Assembly: GCF_000332295.1 (NCBI RefSeq)
Contig: NZ_KB235930.1
Location: 3,375,895-3,439,894, forward strand
Length of the DNA: 64,000 bases
Reading direction: 5' to 3'
Source of the DNA: Fortiea contorta PCC 7126
GTDB taxonomy: Bacteria > Cyanobacteriota > Cyanobacteriia > Cyanobacteriales > Nostocaceae
The notes beneath the pieces are model-generated. The model was given only the letters and a program-made list of their open reading frames with translations. It was not told the origin of the DNA and searched no databases. This document shows, piece by piece, positions 27,870 to 37,802 of this stretch (its first letter is position 1; each line of letters opens with the position of its first letter). The translations under genes and the position numbers were made by a program.

Positions 27870-28009
27870 TATTTTCAGATGCGTATATTTAAGTGTGTCA
27901 TCAATCTTGTAATATTTTCAGCCATTTAGGTAAAAAGTATGTTCGGAGCTAAGTTTGTGAGCGCTCCGAGTCAATCAAAATCCTGGCGATGGTAAATCCA
28001 GATGGGATG

Positions 28010-28031
28010 GAGACGTGAGATTTCACGTCTC
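28010..28031 (-). terminator. Perfect hairpin just after ilvB
   Basis: GAGACGTGA-GATT-TCACGTCTC, a 9-bp perfect stem seven bases past the ilvB stop. There is no strong T-run, so it may be a terminator or a transcript-stabilising hairpin. Confidence 0.5.
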
Positions 28032-28037
28032 ACTCAG

Positions 28038-29933
28038 CTAAAGTTTAGTCCCGCACTCAGAACAGAAGTTGTGGGTGGGCTGGTTTTTCGAGCCGCAATG
28101 GCTACAATAAACTGGCTCTGCAGAAGTTTTGGGCGGGTGTTTTGGCAAGCCGATCATTTGGGCGTTGCTCTTACCTGGAGCTATCATGGGGTAGCAGTTT
28201 TCGTCTCTGGTGACGCGGACATCCACAACCACTGGGCCGTTATGTGCTAGCATTTGGGCGATCGCATCTTTGAGTTCTTCTCGCTTGCTGATCACCATGC
28301 CTTTGATCCCGTAAGCTTTGCCCAACAACTCGATATCTGGCATCCCTACTTCCATATTTGAGCACGAGTAGCGCTCGCCGTAGAAGGCTTGCTGCCATTG
28401 GCGCACCATTCCTTGCCAGCCGTTGTTGATGATTACAGTCTTGACATTTATCCCATATTGTGCCAGCGTGCCTAATTCTTGTAAACACATTTGGAAACTG
28501 GCGTCACCACTGATGCAAATCACCTCTTCATCGGGAAAAGCTACCTTCGCACCCATAGCTGCGGGGACGCCAAAACCCATCGTGCCCAAGCCGGCGCTAG
28601 AAATCCAGCGTCGGGGCCCGTTCTTGAGGAATTGGGCTGCCCACATTTGATGCTGACCGACATCTGTGGTGTAAAAAGCGTGGGGCGCTTGATTGCTTAT
28701 TTCCACAATCACTTCTTGTGGGGAGATGGTGTCGGGGTGGTGGGGTACGACTAGGGGATAGTCTTCCCGCCAGCGGTTAATTAAGTTCAGCCATTCTTGG
28801 TTCTGGTTGGGTGTGGCTTTGATTCCTGTTTGCTTACAGCGCCGTAACAGGTCAATTAACACCCTGCGGACATCGCCGACAATGGGCACTTCTGGGATAC
28901 GGTTTTTGCCAACTTCGGCGGGGTCGATATCGATGTGAATGACTTTGGCTTTGGAGGCGAATTCATCTAATTTGCCTGTCACCCGGTCATCAAATCTCGC
29001 ACCAACGCAAATTAATAAATCACAATCAGTGACAGCAAAGTTAGCGTAGGCGGTGCCATGCATTCCTAACATTCCCAAGGATAGGGGATGATGTTCGTCA
29101 AAAGCGCCAATGCCCATCAAAGTTGTCGTGACGGGGATATTAAATAATTCAGCGAGTTCTTTAACTTCCTCATGGGCAGCAGATGCGATCGCTCCCCCAC
29201 CGACGTATAGTAATGGACGGCGACTATCACTAATTAACTGTAAAGCTGCATTAATTTGGCGAGGATTGCCCTTGAGAGTGGGACGATAGCCGGGGAGCTT
29301 CACCGTACCCGGTTCTACGGGTAGATAATCAAATTCTTCTAAAGCTACATCCTTGGGGACATCAATTAGCACTGGCCCTGGACGCCCGGTACTGGCGATG
29401 TGGAATGCTTCGGCGACAATCCGAGCCATATCTTGAGGGTCACGGACTACATAGGAGTGTTTGACAATGGGTAGGGTGATGCCGTAGATATCAGTTTCTT
29501 GAAACGCATCTGTACCAATAGCTGCCCGTGCTACTTGTCCTGTCACCACCACCATCGGGATCGAGTCCATATAAGCAGTGGCGATACCCGTTACCAAATT
29601 AGTCGCCCCTGGGCCAGAGGTGCCGAAACAGACTCCCACCTTACCTGTAGCCCTGGCGTAACCATCAGCTGCGTGGGATGCACCTTGTTCATGTCTGACC
29701 AAAATATGCTTAATACTGCCGGTTGCTTCTACCTTGTAGAGGTCATCATAAATCGGTAGAATTGCCCCACCTGGATAGCCAAAAATATATTTAACTCCGT
29801 GGCGTTGGAGACTATCAAGCAAAGCGAAACCACCAGATGCACGCTTGGGAGTCACCGCAGTAGAGATAGAAGTCAAAGACTGGGCGTGATTCTCGGTTTG
29901 GGGATTGGTTCGGGGAAGCGATCGCACTGTCAA
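28038..29933 (-). CDS. ilvB: Acetolactate synthase large subunit with C-terminal zinc ribbon
   Basis: A 631-residue ThDP enzyme condensing pyruvate (or pyruvate and 2-ketobutyrate) in branched-chain amino acid synthesis. It has the N-terminal ThDP pyrimidine domain ([31 protein letters not shown]), the central FAD domain, and the C-terminal ThDP site ([14 protein letters not shown], then [12 protein letters not shown]). It is about 50 residues longer than the usual catalytic subunit. The extra end carries two CxxC pairs (YCSHCGSKN and FCSECGTKL), a zinc-ribbon pattern. The regulatory subunit gene ilvN is not in the window. A HIP1-like site lies near the start codon. Confidence 0.96.
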   Translation of the reverse strand: MTVRSLPRTNPQTENHAQSLTSISTAVTPKRASGGFALLDSLQRHGVKYIFGYPGGAILPIYDDLYKVEATGSIKHILVRHEQGASHAADGYARATGKVGVCFGTSGPGATNLVTGIATAYMDSIPMVVVTGQVARAAIGTDAFQETDIYGITLPIVKHSYVVRDPQDMARIVAEAFHIASTGRPGPVLIDVPKDVALEEFDYLPVEPGTVKLPGYRPTLKGNPRQINAALQLISDSRRPLLYVGGGAIASAAHEEVKELAELFNIPVTTTLMGIGAFDEHHPLSLGMLGMHGTAYANFAVTDCDLLICVGARFDDRVTGKLDEFASKAKVIHIDIDPAEVGKNRIPEVPIVGDVRRVLIDLLRRCKQTGIKATPNQNQEWLNLINRWREDYPLVVPHHPDTISPQEVIVEISNQAPHAFYTTDVGQHQMWAAQFLKNGPRRWISSAGLGTMGFGVPAAMGAKVAFPDEEVICISGDASFQMCLQELGTLAQYGINVKTVIINNGWQGMVRQWQQAFYGERYSCSNMEVGMPDIELLGKAYGIKGMVISKREELKDAIAQMLAHNGPVVVDVRVTRDENCYPMIAPGKSNAQMIGLPKHPPKTSAEPVYCSHCGSKNQPTHNFCSECGTKL

Positions 29934-30054
29934 ACCTCAGAGAGTAGCTAAGTTAATGCTGAAATTCTGTAGTCAAGATTTCATTTTAATGGAAAAGCTC
30001 TATCAAATCTTGATATAAATTTCAATTTTGCATGACTTTAGGGGAATAGGCAAT

Positions 30055-30130
30055 GGGGAGGTGGGGTGATGGGGAGGTGGGGAGATGGGGCGGTAGGGAG
30101 ATGGGGAGGTGGGGAGATGGGGCGATGGGG
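30055..30130. repeat. G-rich tandem repeat with quadruplex potential
   Basis: Many GGGG runs separated by two to four bases (GGGGAGGTGGGG, GGGGAGATGGGG units) on the plus strand, between the ilvB 5' side and the MFS gene 3' end. More than four G-runs in sequence meet the usual intramolecular quadruplex pattern. Confidence 0.75.
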
Positions 30131-30153
30131 AGAAATGAGTTATGTTGGATGTT

Positions 30154-31419
30154 TTAAATTACGTCTTGTAAAACTCTGCGAGTATTGCGCCAAGCCCAAA
30201 CGCCTACAACTGCAACTACAATGCTCATGGTGACGAGGACAGAACGCAAACCTAAAGCGTCAGTCAGTGGCCCTGTAATGGCTAAAGGTATAGATAGGGC
30301 AATATTGACAGCATGATTTTGAAAACCGAAGACTTTACCGTGCATTGTGGGTGGTGTTTGCTGTTGAATTAAAGTTTGCATCGGTACGCCAATCAAAGCT
30401 GCACCCACACCTAATAATGCACAAAGTCCTAGAGCTATTGCTAGGTTGTGAATGAAAGTAAAGACTCCTAAAACTAGCGCCATCATCACAAATCCAATTA
30501 AAGGTAAGGGCTTGCGATGGCATTTTTCACCCCAATGACCCAGAAACCCTGCACCCAAAACCATACCCACCCCAGCTGCGGCGAGGAAAAAGCCAAATTG
30601 TTTTTCCTTTAAACCAAATTCTGCGGCTAGTCTGATTGCCAGAACGGTTAAAGCTGCAAATACGCAATACAATGTCACCAGTTGCAACATCGCATTGAGC
30701 ACTAGACGGTTCTTGCGGAGATACTTGAGGCTTCCTGTGAATTCAGCCCAAGGATTCACTGCTGCTTGTGAGTCTTCATCTATGGCTTTGTGTTCTTTAA
30801 ATTTAATCGGCTGCATAATAGCCGCTGACAGTAAATATAATGCACTAACAATAATTTCTTGCCCATAATCTTCTCCCAGCAAGCTTTTCGCCAAACTTAA
30901 AATTGGCTCGCCGATGGCAAAGCCAACTATTAAGGCTCCCATCATGGTGCTGCTAAACAAGGCATTGGCGGCTATTAAATTCTCGCGCTTTACCAACAAG
31001 GGAATAGCAGCTTGTTCAGCGGGGGCGAAAAACTGGGTGACAGTGGAAATACCAAAAGTGAGTATTAATAAAATTGCGAATTGACGTGGTAACAACGGAA
31101 TTAACAACGTCATTAACCCCCGCAATACATCCGATCCCACCATAATCAGCTTTTTGGGTAGGCGGTCAACAAAGATACCACCTGCAGAACCGAAGAGAAC
31201 TGCTGGTATGGTAAACGCCACCATCAATGCTGAGTACATTGAGTTTTCTGCTAATCCTGGAGGGGGCGGGTAATTTTCTAATAAAGCAATCATCAAAACG
31301 AAGAATACTTTATCTCCTAATTGGGAAACTAGTTGCCCAATCCATAGGAGCAAAAAACCACGGTTTTTTAGCAGTGCGCTAAACCCATTATTCACAGCAG
31401 CAGGTTCAGTTGGAAACAT
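30154..31419 (-). CDS. MFS transporter
   Basis: A 421-residue membrane protein with about 12 hydrophobic helices. The first helices carry FLLLWIGQLVSQLGDKVFFV and the loop motif GGIFVDRLPKKLIMVGSDVLRG, the MFS loop 2-3 signature. A second half starts near residue 215 with KYLRKNRLVLNAMLQLVTL. This resembles the exporter subfamily related to the enterobactin exporter and LplT. Substrate unknown. It stands between a G-rich repeat and a small hydrolase gene transcribed the same way; the 160-bp gap argues against a tight operon. Confidence 0.9.
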   Translation of the reverse strand: MFPTEPAAVNNGFSALLKNRGFLLLWIGQLVSQLGDKVFFVLMIALLENYPPPPGLAENSMYSALMVAFTIPAVLFGSAGGIFVDRLPKKLIMVGSDVLRGLMTLLIPLLPRQFAILLILTFGISTVTQFFAPAEQAAIPLLVKRENLIAANALFSSTMMGALIVGFAIGEPILSLAKSLLGEDYGQEIIVSALYLLSAAIMQPIKFKEHKAIDEDSQAAVNPWAEFTGSLKYLRKNRLVLNAMLQLVTLYCVFAALTVLAIRLAAEFGLKEKQFGFFLAAAGVGMVLGAGFLGHWGEKCHRKPLPLIGFVMMALVLGVFTFIHNLAIALGLCALLGVGAALIGVPMQTLIQQQTPPTMHGKVFGFQNHAVNIALSIPLAITGPLTDALGLRSVLVTMSIVVAVVGVWAWRNTRRVLQDVI

Positions 31420-31580
31420 CGGATATTTGGGAGTGGTGACTAGGGTAGATGATGGGGTGGGGGTGGATGAGGATTTGGGGGTGCAAATAGTTATTATTCG
31501 CTTTCATGTTCCTCATGTCCGTATTCTCTGACATTAAACTGGCTATTCCTCACTCCCATTTACTAACTCTATTTTCCGGA

Positions 31581-32141
31581 CTATTTTTCTTCATAGTGTT
31601 TTAATAACAGATGTAAAAATTCTGCTGCACTGAGGCAACTGGGAGCTTGGTTGCTTTTTAGCCGCCAGCCTTGTATGCTTTGAGGCGATCGCCACATAGA
31701 TAAGTGATCCACCGCAGGTTCGGCATAAAAGTTATCTTGCCCACTACCCAGTAAAGATGAACTCCAGTGTGTGAAATAATTATGGCTCATTCGATGAATG
31801 GGAAAATCCCCGTATAGTGGCACTCCCCATCCGTCTATAGCTACAAATGCTTTGATATTACCTCCCAAGTGTTGCCACCAGGAGGCGGCTACTATGGCCC
31901 CGACTACTCCAGCGCTAAAGCTGATAAACATCACCGGGGACTTTTGCCGCTGTTTGAGGCGATCGCCCAAAAACTCTACAATGTTTACTGCGGATAAAGT
32001 TAAACAATCTCTGCCAGGATAAATAAATATATTCACTGGTGTTGATGCCATGAAAATCTCCAGGCGTCTATCTAACCATCCTGACACAAAGCTTTCGGTG
32101 AGTTCTGGCTCGTGAATTCCTGGGCAAATAATGATGTTCAT
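31581..32141 (-). CDS. Small alpha/beta hydrolase-fold protein
   Basis: A 186-residue protein with features of a compact alpha/beta hydrolase. The nucleophile elbow is MFISFSAGVVGA (Ser in S-F-S-A-G), a probable acid residue lies in FVAIDGWGVPL, and a His in AVDHLSMWRSP may complete the triad. It begins MNIIICPGIHEPELTESF, where a lid-less first strand is expected. No signal peptide. I do not recognise a characterised family member, so substrate is unknown. Its upstream region is a complex tandem-repeat block. Confidence 0.8.
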   Translation of the reverse strand: MNIIICPGIHEPELTESFVSGWLDRRLEIFMASTPVNIFIYPGRDCLTLSAVNIVEFLGDRLKQRQKSPVMFISFSAGVVGAIVAASWWQHLGGNIKAFVAIDGWGVPLYGDFPIHRMSHNYFTHWSSSLLGSGQDNFYAEPAVDHLSMWRSPQSIQGWRLKSNQAPSCLSAAEFLHLLLKHYEEK

Positions 32142-32186
32142 TATGAGTTATTTGTCAAGAGTTAATCAATCAAAATCATCCAAAAA

Positions 32187-32357
32187 GGGAACAGGGAACA
32201 GGGAACAGGGAACAGGGAACACTTCGAGTGAGCTTCAGTGCATCGCAGGGAACAGGGAACAGAGAGTAAAAAGGGAACAGGGAACAGGGAACAGGGAACA
32301 GGGAACACTTCGAGTGAGCTTCAGTGCATCGCAGGGAACAGGGAACAGAGAGTAAAA
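32187..32357. repeat. Heptameric GGGAACA repeat with an 86-bp duplicated unit
   Basis: Runs of the heptamer GGGAACA alternate with a longer unit (starting ACTTCGAGTGAGCTTCAGTG at 32221 and again at 32307). The two longer units match over about 50 bases, giving an 86-bp period. This is the STRR class of repeat seen in heterocystous cyanobacteria. Confidence 0.85.
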
Positions 32358-32390
32358 AAGGTAATTTTGCAAGAGGTTTATTAGTTATTT

Positions 32391-32462
32391 CCCCACACCC
32401 CCCACACCTCCCACACCTCCCACACTCCCCATCCCCCCACCTCCCCACCTCCCCACCTCCCC
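32391..32462. repeat. C-rich tandem repeat
   Basis: CCCCACAC, CCTCCCACA and CCACCTCCC units on the plus strand, similar in composition to the C-rich arms at 19910-20097 and 45873-45930. The 28-base core shared by those two is not present here. Confidence 0.75.
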
Positions 32463-32656
32463 AATACCTAGTTCTGAATTAAGTAAATTTTTTTTATCTC
32501 TGAGCCAGTCTGCGGCATATGCAACGTGAAGTCTAGTTATCATTAATGTGATTATCCTATCCCCCTGGAAGGGATAAGATTTGACTAGTTATGGAAGCAA
32601 TCAAGCCAGTTGTTTTCTAGCTACTTTTCTATTCTGGTTACATTGAGGAATTTATT

Positions 32657-33769
32657 GTGGTTGCTACGCCGGAAAAACTACAACACACCCACGAACATCT
32701 ATCAAATCACGACAGGGTAGCCGTTTTGCTGATGGGCTACGGCGAAGTCGAAAGCTATGAGGATTTCGCTAACTATAATGAACAAGCGCTAAATTTACTA
32801 ACGGCAAAATTCGCACCAGTCCCCACTTGGATTTATCCCCCCTTAGCCAAGCTTTTAGCATTGTTTGACCGCCATGAGTGGGGACACACACACCATGATT
32901 TTATCTCCCCACACAACGCAATTTTTGAGAAGCAGCGGGCTGGTATTGAGAATAATTTACAGCAAAAGTGGGGCGATCGCATCCAAGTTTTTAAGGCTTT
33001 TAACTTCTGTGCTCCCTTTCTACCGCATCAAGTTTTAGCGGAAATTAAGCACCAAGGTTTTGAAAAAATCCTCATTTATCCGCTACTGGTTGTTGATTCT
33101 ATTTTCACTAGTGGCATTGCTGTTGAGCAAGTAAACAATGCTTTGGCGCAAGTGGATGGAGGCGAGCAACATTGGGTGAAAGGACTGCGTTATATTCCTT
33201 CTTTCTACAACGAGCCAGATTACATCAAGTTGATGGCTCGTTTAGTGGAGGAGAAAATTACTGCTGATTTGGCTGCTACTTACCTCCCTTCCCAAATCGG
33301 TATTGTCTTGATGAACCACGGTTGTCCTCATAAAGCTAAGGGCTTTACTTCTGGAATTACCGAGAGTCAAGCACTATACGATTTAGTTCGAGAGCAGTTA
33401 ATTCACAAGTATCCTTTAATTTCGGTGGGTTGGCTTAACCATGACACACCCTTAATTGAGTGGACGCTACCCAATGCAGAGCAAGCGGCTAATAACTTGA
33501 TTCAATTGGGTGCGAAAGTGGTAATATTTATGCCGATTGGCTTTGCCACAGAAAACCATGAAACTTTATTAGATGTGCACCATATTATCCATGCTTTAGA
33601 GAAGAAGCATTCTGGTGTCAACTATGTACAAATGGCTTGTGTTAATGACCATCCAGAATTTCTAGCGATGGCGGCTGAATGGGCGAATCTTCAAATTGGC
33701 GAGTTGAGTAACCAAGAATCTGTGACAGTTAACCCGCATTTAGCTCTGGGTCATCACCACCACCATTAA
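32657..33769 (+). CDS. Ferrochelatase-like protein with C-terminal His tail
   Basis: A 370-residue protein of the ferrochelatase/chelatase fold. LLMGYGEVESYEDFANY near the start, IYPLLVVDSIFTSG, then VLMNHGCPHKAKGFTSG and MPIGFATENHETLLDVHHI match the order of ferrochelatase. The His of the SAHxxP region (here NHGCPH) and the Glu of SEHIETL (here TENHETL) are kept. The sequence is divergent and is probably a paralogue rather than the main HemH. It ends GHHHHH, a natural metal-binding tail. The GTG start has TGAGGAA eight bases upstream. It is probably cytosolic or membrane-associated in tetrapyrrole or metal handling. Confidence 0.85.
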   Translation: MVATPEKLQHTHEHLSNHDRVAVLLMGYGEVESYEDFANYNEQALNLLTAKFAPVPTWIYPPLAKLLALFDRHEWGHTHHDFISPHNAIFEKQRAGIENNLQQKWGDRIQVFKAFNFCAPFLPHQVLAEIKHQGFEKILIYPLLVVDSIFTSGIAVEQVNNALAQVDGGEQHWVKGLRYIPSFYNEPDYIKLMARLVEEKITADLAATYLPSQIGIVLMNHGCPHKAKGFTSGITESQALYDLVREQLIHKYPLISVGWLNHDTPLIEWTLPNAEQAANNLIQLGAKVVIFMPIGFATENHETLLDVHHIIHALEKKHSGVNYVQMACVNDHPEFLAMAAEWANLQIGELSNQESVTVNPHLALGHHHHH

Positions 33770-33787
33770 ACAAAAATAAAAAACTCG

Positions 33788-33829
33788 GCGCCACTTGCAC
33801 AATGAATTTTTATAGATTGCAAGTGGCGC
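33788..33829. terminator. Strong hairpin after the ferrochelatase-like gene
   Basis: A perfect 12-bp inverted repeat (GCGCCACTTGCA / TGCAAGTGGCGC) with an 18-base loop, between two convergent genes. No T-run follows. Confidence 0.6.
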
Positions 33830-33899
33830 TATTAGTAACTCTTCCCAATTCCGATGCGACGGCCAAAATAACGCGTAGACTTTCTTGTCGTTATTCTCC

Positions 33900-34445
33900 C
33901 TAATTCACTCCCCGCAGTTTGCGAGTATTGTCCACCAAACTTTGAGCAAATTGATCAAACCTCTGGGAGAGTTTTTCATCTAACAATTTTCCTTCGGGAC
34001 TAAAAGCGCTGTAGGCTTGTCCCACAGCGATTTGTTCGGGAATCACCCAACCGTGCACCCAACGAACAATTAGCCGCAAGTCATTAAGGGCGTTACTATT
34101 AGACTGACCCCCTAACACACTGATTAGTCCAGTGACTTTATCGGAGAGTTCTGTAAAAGTCATTAAATCTAATGCATTTTTCAGGACGCCGCTGACGCCA
34201 CCGTGATACTCTGGTGTCGCTAAAATTAAGCCATCAGCGCGACTTACTGTGTCCCGCAATAGCTGTACGTCTGGATATTGTGAATAGTCTTTTCCACCGT
34301 CACAAAATGGTAGCTGCAACTGCCGCAAATCGAGAATTTCTACTTCTGCACCCAGTGCTCGCACTCTTTGGGCGGCTATTTGCAAAGCGATTTGAGTATA
34401 GGAGTTGGCTCTTAAACTACCACCAATACCAACAATTTTTACCAT
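33900..34445 (-). CDS. NADPH-dependent FMN reductase
   Basis: A 181-residue flavodoxin-fold protein. It has GIGGSLRANSYTQIAL at the N-terminus (FMN phosphate loop), LPFCDGG, and ATPEYHGGVSGVLKNALDLM, the signature of the NADPH-dependent FMN reductase family (ChrR/SsuE-like). Such enzymes reduce flavin, quinones or chromate. The actual substrate is unknown. It is transcribed away from ftsH, with which it shares a 337-bp intergenic region. Confidence 0.93.
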   Translation of the reverse strand: MVKIVGIGGSLRANSYTQIALQIAAQRVRALGAEVEILDLRQLQLPFCDGGKDYSQYPDVQLLRDTVSRADGLILATPEYHGGVSGVLKNALDLMTFTELSDKVTGLISVLGGQSNSNALNDLRLIVRWVHGWVIPEQIAVGQAYSAFSPEGKLLDEKLSQRFDQFAQSLVDNTRKLRGVN

Positions 34446-34782
34446 AATTCACCCACAAATTATCTAAATTGAAAAATTACTGTCATGGTAAGCATCCTAG
34501 CTTTTACATGCTTGTGAGTTACATGCCTTCAGGATGAATAGACAACGCTGTTGAGTTAGGAATAGGAAGTTGATGCAAATCAAAGTCATTACGACTATGT
34601 TTATTTTAACGAGTAACGGCGTACTATGTCAAAAAAGGTCAATAAGGGGGTAGTGGGAATGGTGGGGTGTGGAAGCTAGACTAGATAAGAAAACAGTAAT
34701 TTCCAGTTATTGCAATCTTTGTAATGAAGAATAGGCATAAAGCCAGCTTTCAGCTGATGCCAGCAGACAGAAGGTAATTATT
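34446..34782. other. Divergent intergenic region
   Basis: This region between the FMN reductase gene and ftsH should hold both promoters. I see no gene, repeat or clear operator in it beyond a small CAGC..GCTG hairpin just before ftsH. Confidence 0.4.
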
Positions 34783-36672
34783 ATGACAACTTTTGGGAAC
34801 AAGGCATTGAAGAAACAGCCATTAGCAAAGCGTCTGGCTTTGACTGGTGCATTAGCAGCTAGTTTGATGATGGCACCGGGAGTTATCGGTGTTAGCCCGG
34901 TCTTAGCGCAGCAAAAAGCAGAACGGGAAACCCTAACTTATGGTGAGTTACTTAGGAAAATAGACAAAGGAGAAGTGACAAAACTTGAGCTGGACGAAGC
35001 TGAACAGATAGCTAAGGTGACTTTAACCGGACAGAAATCAGATTCGCCGATACAGGTGCGACTTTTGGAGCAAAACCCGGAGTTAATTAACAAACTCAAA
35101 CAAAGAAATGTGGATTTTGCAGAAGTCTCTTCGGCTAATAGTCGAGCGGCGGTGGGGTTGTTGATTAATTTGATGTGGATTTTGCCGCTGGTGGCTTTGA
35201 TGCTGTTGTTCCTGCGCCGTTCTACTAACGCTTCTAGCCAAGCGATGAATTTTGGCAAATCTCGCGCCCGCTTCCAAATGGAAGCAAAAACGGGTGTGAA
35301 GTTTGATGATGTGGCTGGGATAGAGGAAGCGAAAGAAGAACTACAAGAAGTGGTGACTTTCCTCAAGCAGCCAGAAAGATTTACGGCTGTGGGTGCAAGA
35401 ATTCCCAAAGGTGTGCTGTTAATTGGCCCTCCTGGTACTGGTAAAACTTTACTAGCAAAAGCGATCGCAGGGGAAGCGGGTGTACCATTTTTCAGTATTT
35501 CCGGCTCAGAATTTGTGGAAATGTTTGTGGGTGTAGGTGCGTCTCGTGTGCGAGATTTGTTCAAGAAAGCTAAAGATAACGCCCCTTGTCTGATATTTAT
35601 CGACGAAATCGACGCTGTGGGACGACAAAGAGGTGCGGGTATCGGTGGCGGTAACGATGAGAGAGAACAAACCCTCAACCAACTACTCACGGAGATGGAT
35701 GGTTTTGAAGGTAACACGGGCATCATTATTATTGCGGCTACTAACCGCCCAGATGTGCTGGATGCAGCGTTACTTAGACCAGGACGCTTTGATAGACAGG
35801 TGATTGTTGATGCACCTGATTTGAAAGGTAGACTAGAGATTTTGAAAGTCCACGCCCGCAATAAGAAGATAGACTCTAGTGTATCTCTAGATGCGATCGC
35901 TCGTCGCACTCCTGGATTCACCGGCGCGGATTTAGCGAATTTACTCAACGAAGCGGCTATTCTCACCGCCAGAAGACGCAAAGAAGCGATTACCCTCTTA
36001 GAAATTGATGATGCTGTAGACCGGGTAGTCGCCGGGATGGAAGGTACAGCTTTGGTAGACAGCAAAAACAAACGCTTGATTGCTTATCACGAAGTCGGAC
36101 ACGCCTTAGTCGGGACTTTACTCAAAGACCACGACCCTGTACAAAAAGTCACACTTATTCCCCGTGGACAAGCGCTAGGATTAACTTGGTTTACACCCAA
36201 TGAAGAACAAGGCTTAATTTCTCGTTCCCAACTCAAAGACAGAATCACAGCTACTTTAGGTGGGCGAGCTGCTGAGGAAATCGTTTTCGGGAAGCCAGAA
36301 GTAACTACTGGTGCGGGAAATGACCTGCAACAAGTAACCAGTATGGCACGGCAGATGGTGACACGATTCGGCATGTCTGAATTAGGGCCATTATCGCTAG
36401 AAAATCCTAGTGGAGAGGTATTTTTGGGGCGCGACTGGATGAGCAAATCAGAATATTCTGAAGAAATCGCTGGCAAAATTGATTCACAAGTCCGCGAAAT
36501 TATTGGTCATTGCTACATCAAAGCCAAAGAACTATTGCAAGAAAACCGCATAGCATTGGAACGGTTAGTAGATTTGTTAGCAGACCAAGAGACAATTGAT
36601 GGTGAATTATTCCGCAAAATTGTCGCGGAACACACTCAGGTAGTTGATGAGAAAGTAGCTGTATCTCATTAG
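34783..36672 (+). CDS. ftsH: ATP-dependent zinc metalloprotease FtsH
   Basis: A 629-residue membrane AAA protease. Two TM segments (about 18-36 and 122-145) frame an extracytoplasmic part. The AAA domain has Walker A GPPGTGKT (215-222), Walker [12 protein letters not shown], and the second region of homology [19 protein letters not shown]. The protease domain has the zinc motif HEVGH and the third ligand in GNDLQQ. FtsH hexamers degrade damaged membrane proteins such as photosystem II D1. Which of the several cyanobacterial FtsH paralogues this is cannot be settled here. AAGG precedes the ATG. Confidence 0.97.
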   Translation: MTTFGNKALKKQPLAKRLALTGALAASLMMAPGVIGVSPVLAQQKAERETLTYGELLRKIDKGEVTKLELDEAEQIAKVTLTGQKSDSPIQVRLLEQNPELINKLKQRNVDFAEVSSANSRAAVGLLINLMWILPLVALMLLFLRRSTNASSQAMNFGKSRARFQMEAKTGVKFDDVAGIEEAKEELQEVVTFLKQPERFTAVGARIPKGVLLIGPPGTGKTLLAKAIAGEAGVPFFSISGSEFVEMFVGVGASRVRDLFKKAKDNAPCLIFIDEIDAVGRQRGAGIGGGNDEREQTLNQLLTEMDGFEGNTGIIIIAATNRPDVLDAALLRPGRFDRQVIVDAPDLKGRLEILKVHARNKKIDSSVSLDAIARRTPGFTGADLANLLNEAAILTARRRKEAITLLEIDDAVDRVVAGMEGTALVDSKNKRLIAYHEVGHALVGTLLKDHDPVQKVTLIPRGQALGLTWFTPNEEQGLISRSQLKDRITATLGGRAAEEIVFGKPEVTTGAGNDLQQVTSMARQMVTRFGMSELGPLSLENPSGEVFLGRDWMSKSEYSEEIAGKIDSQVREIIGHCYIKAKELLQENRIALERLVDLLADQETIDGELFRKIVAEHTQVVDEKVAVSH

Positions 36673-36988
36673 AATTAAAAGGGAACAGGGAACGGGGAAC
36701 GGGGAACAAGAATATGGGGTTTTAGATTTTTCTAAAACAGGGAACTAAGACTGTATCACCTGAACGTTTTTACTTAGTAAAAACATCCCTGTTAAAAGTT
36801 CCCTGCTTGGATAAATTACGCTGAATTTGAATTAGAAGCTGCAACCTTGTATTTTCATGTAGAGACGAAGCAAAAGCAACGTCTCTACAAAGCGCAAAAT
36901 ATCTGATATGGAAAATTATTTTTTACGTTTGAAGAGATGGGAATTATCAACTCAGAAAATTTCTATTCCCTAGCTCCTCACGCCTATT
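36673..36988. other. Intergenic region with short repeats
   Basis: Just after ftsH are GGGAACA/GGGGAAC units (36682-36707). Several AACAGGGAAC and TTCCCTG segments around 36735-36805 could pair. A dispersed palindrome is at 36859. No gene is seen. Confidence 0.5.
36859..36888. repeat. Dispersed ~30-bp palindromic repeat (copy B)
   Basis: The termini GTAGAGACG and CGTCTCTAC are perfect inverted repeats around AAGCAAAAGCAA. It shares most of its sequence with copy A at 27841. Confidence 0.8.
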
Positions 36989-37585
36989 TTAATAACCAGA
37001 ATCTCTAATAAATTTTGATTCTTGAATGATGACTTGTGATTGTTGAATGTTAGCGCCTGAACCACCTTTTCTAGCGATTTGTTGTTGAGAAAACATTTCC
37101 TTGAGCACCATTGCGGGGTCTACATAGTTGTTAGCGTATTTTAGTCCCCAGTGGAGATGGGGCCCGGTGGTGCGTCCAGTCATTCCTACTCTCCCAATTC
37201 TGGCACCGGTGGGGACTTGCTGACCTTCCCAGATTTGAATTCCGCCGGCGCGGTCGATGAAATAACGACGACCAGAGGCGATACCGACGCTACCTTCCAT
37301 ATGGCAATAAGTGTGCTCCCATTCTCCTGATTTAATCACTAAATGGGTGCCGCAGGCGTTGCGATCGCCAACTTTAATGACGGTACCTCCCCACCAACTA
37401 CGAATATAACTACCTTGTGGAGCGGCGATGTCCAAACCTGCGTGAAATTCCCAACCATCACCCCCAGTCGCAGAACGACGATAGCCGAATGCAGATGTGT
37501 AAGCTTGAAAGTTTTCTACAGGATGACCAAAAATTTCACTCATGATGAGTGGGAATTTTTCGGTAAAAACATCGTTAGTTATCAC
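36989..37585 (-). CDS. M23 (LytM) peptidase domain protein
   Basis: A 198-residue protein dominated by a LytM/M23 zinc peptidase domain: [12 protein letters not shown] (first His and Asp ligands), HTYCHM, and [10 protein letters not shown] (His-x-His). These enzymes cut peptidoglycan cross-links. Unusually, no signal peptide or TM segment is visible before the domain. From the first ATG the gene overlaps xseB by 11 bp. An inner ATG at 37543 (MSEIFGHP) removes the overlap and is a fair alternative start. It may be transcribed with xseA-xseB. Confidence 0.88.
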   Translation of the reverse strand: MITNDVFTEKFPLIMSEIFGHPVENFQAYTSAFGYRRSATGGDGWEFHAGLDIAAPQGSYIRSWWGGTVIKVGDRNACGTHLVIKSGEWEHTYCHMEGSVGIASGRRYFIDRAGGIQIWEGQQVPTGARIGRVGMTGRTTGPHLHWGLKYANNYVDPAMVLKEMFSQQQIARKGGSGANIQQSQVIIQESKFIRDSGY

Positions 37586-37802
37586 TTAAAGTTTCAATCA
37601 ATAAATCTACTTGCTGCTGTCGTTGTTGCAAAAAATTTTCACATTGACGCAAAGACTCGATAGCGGTAGCAAATTGCTCAAAAACATCTGCTAGTTCCAA
37701 CTCTCCCGCTTCAATGCGAGTGATAATACCTTCAATTTCTGCCACTTTCGCTTCATAACTCCAACTTTCAGAATTAGAAGCACTATTACGTTTAGCCATC
37801 AA
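37575..37802 (-). CDS. xseB: Exodeoxyribonuclease VII small subunit XseB
   Basis: A 75-residue helical protein with the family pattern [20 protein letters not shown], then [22 protein letters not shown]. It binds XseA to form exonuclease VII, which degrades single-stranded DNA. It overlaps the end of xseA by 11 bp, so the two are translationally coupled. Confidence 0.93.
   Translation of the reverse strand: MMAKRNSASNSESWSYEAKVAEIEGIITRIEAGELELADVFEQFATAIESLRQCENFLQQRQQQVDLLIETLSDN

Noticed and set aside
32187-32357. CRISPR array
   Set aside because: Repeats are heptamers and a duplicated unit, not regular repeat-spacer structure.
32176-32448. 90-codon minus-strand frame and 74-codon plus-strand frame across the heptamer repeat
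   Set aside because: Translations are repeats of the heptamer (CSLFPVP, NREQGTG) and carry no coding signal.
34938-36071. 377-codon minus-strand open frame inside ftsH
   Set aside because: It is the antisense shadow of a strongly coding gene with all FtsH motifs on the plus strand; its own translation is Ser/Ala-rich and has no family pattern.
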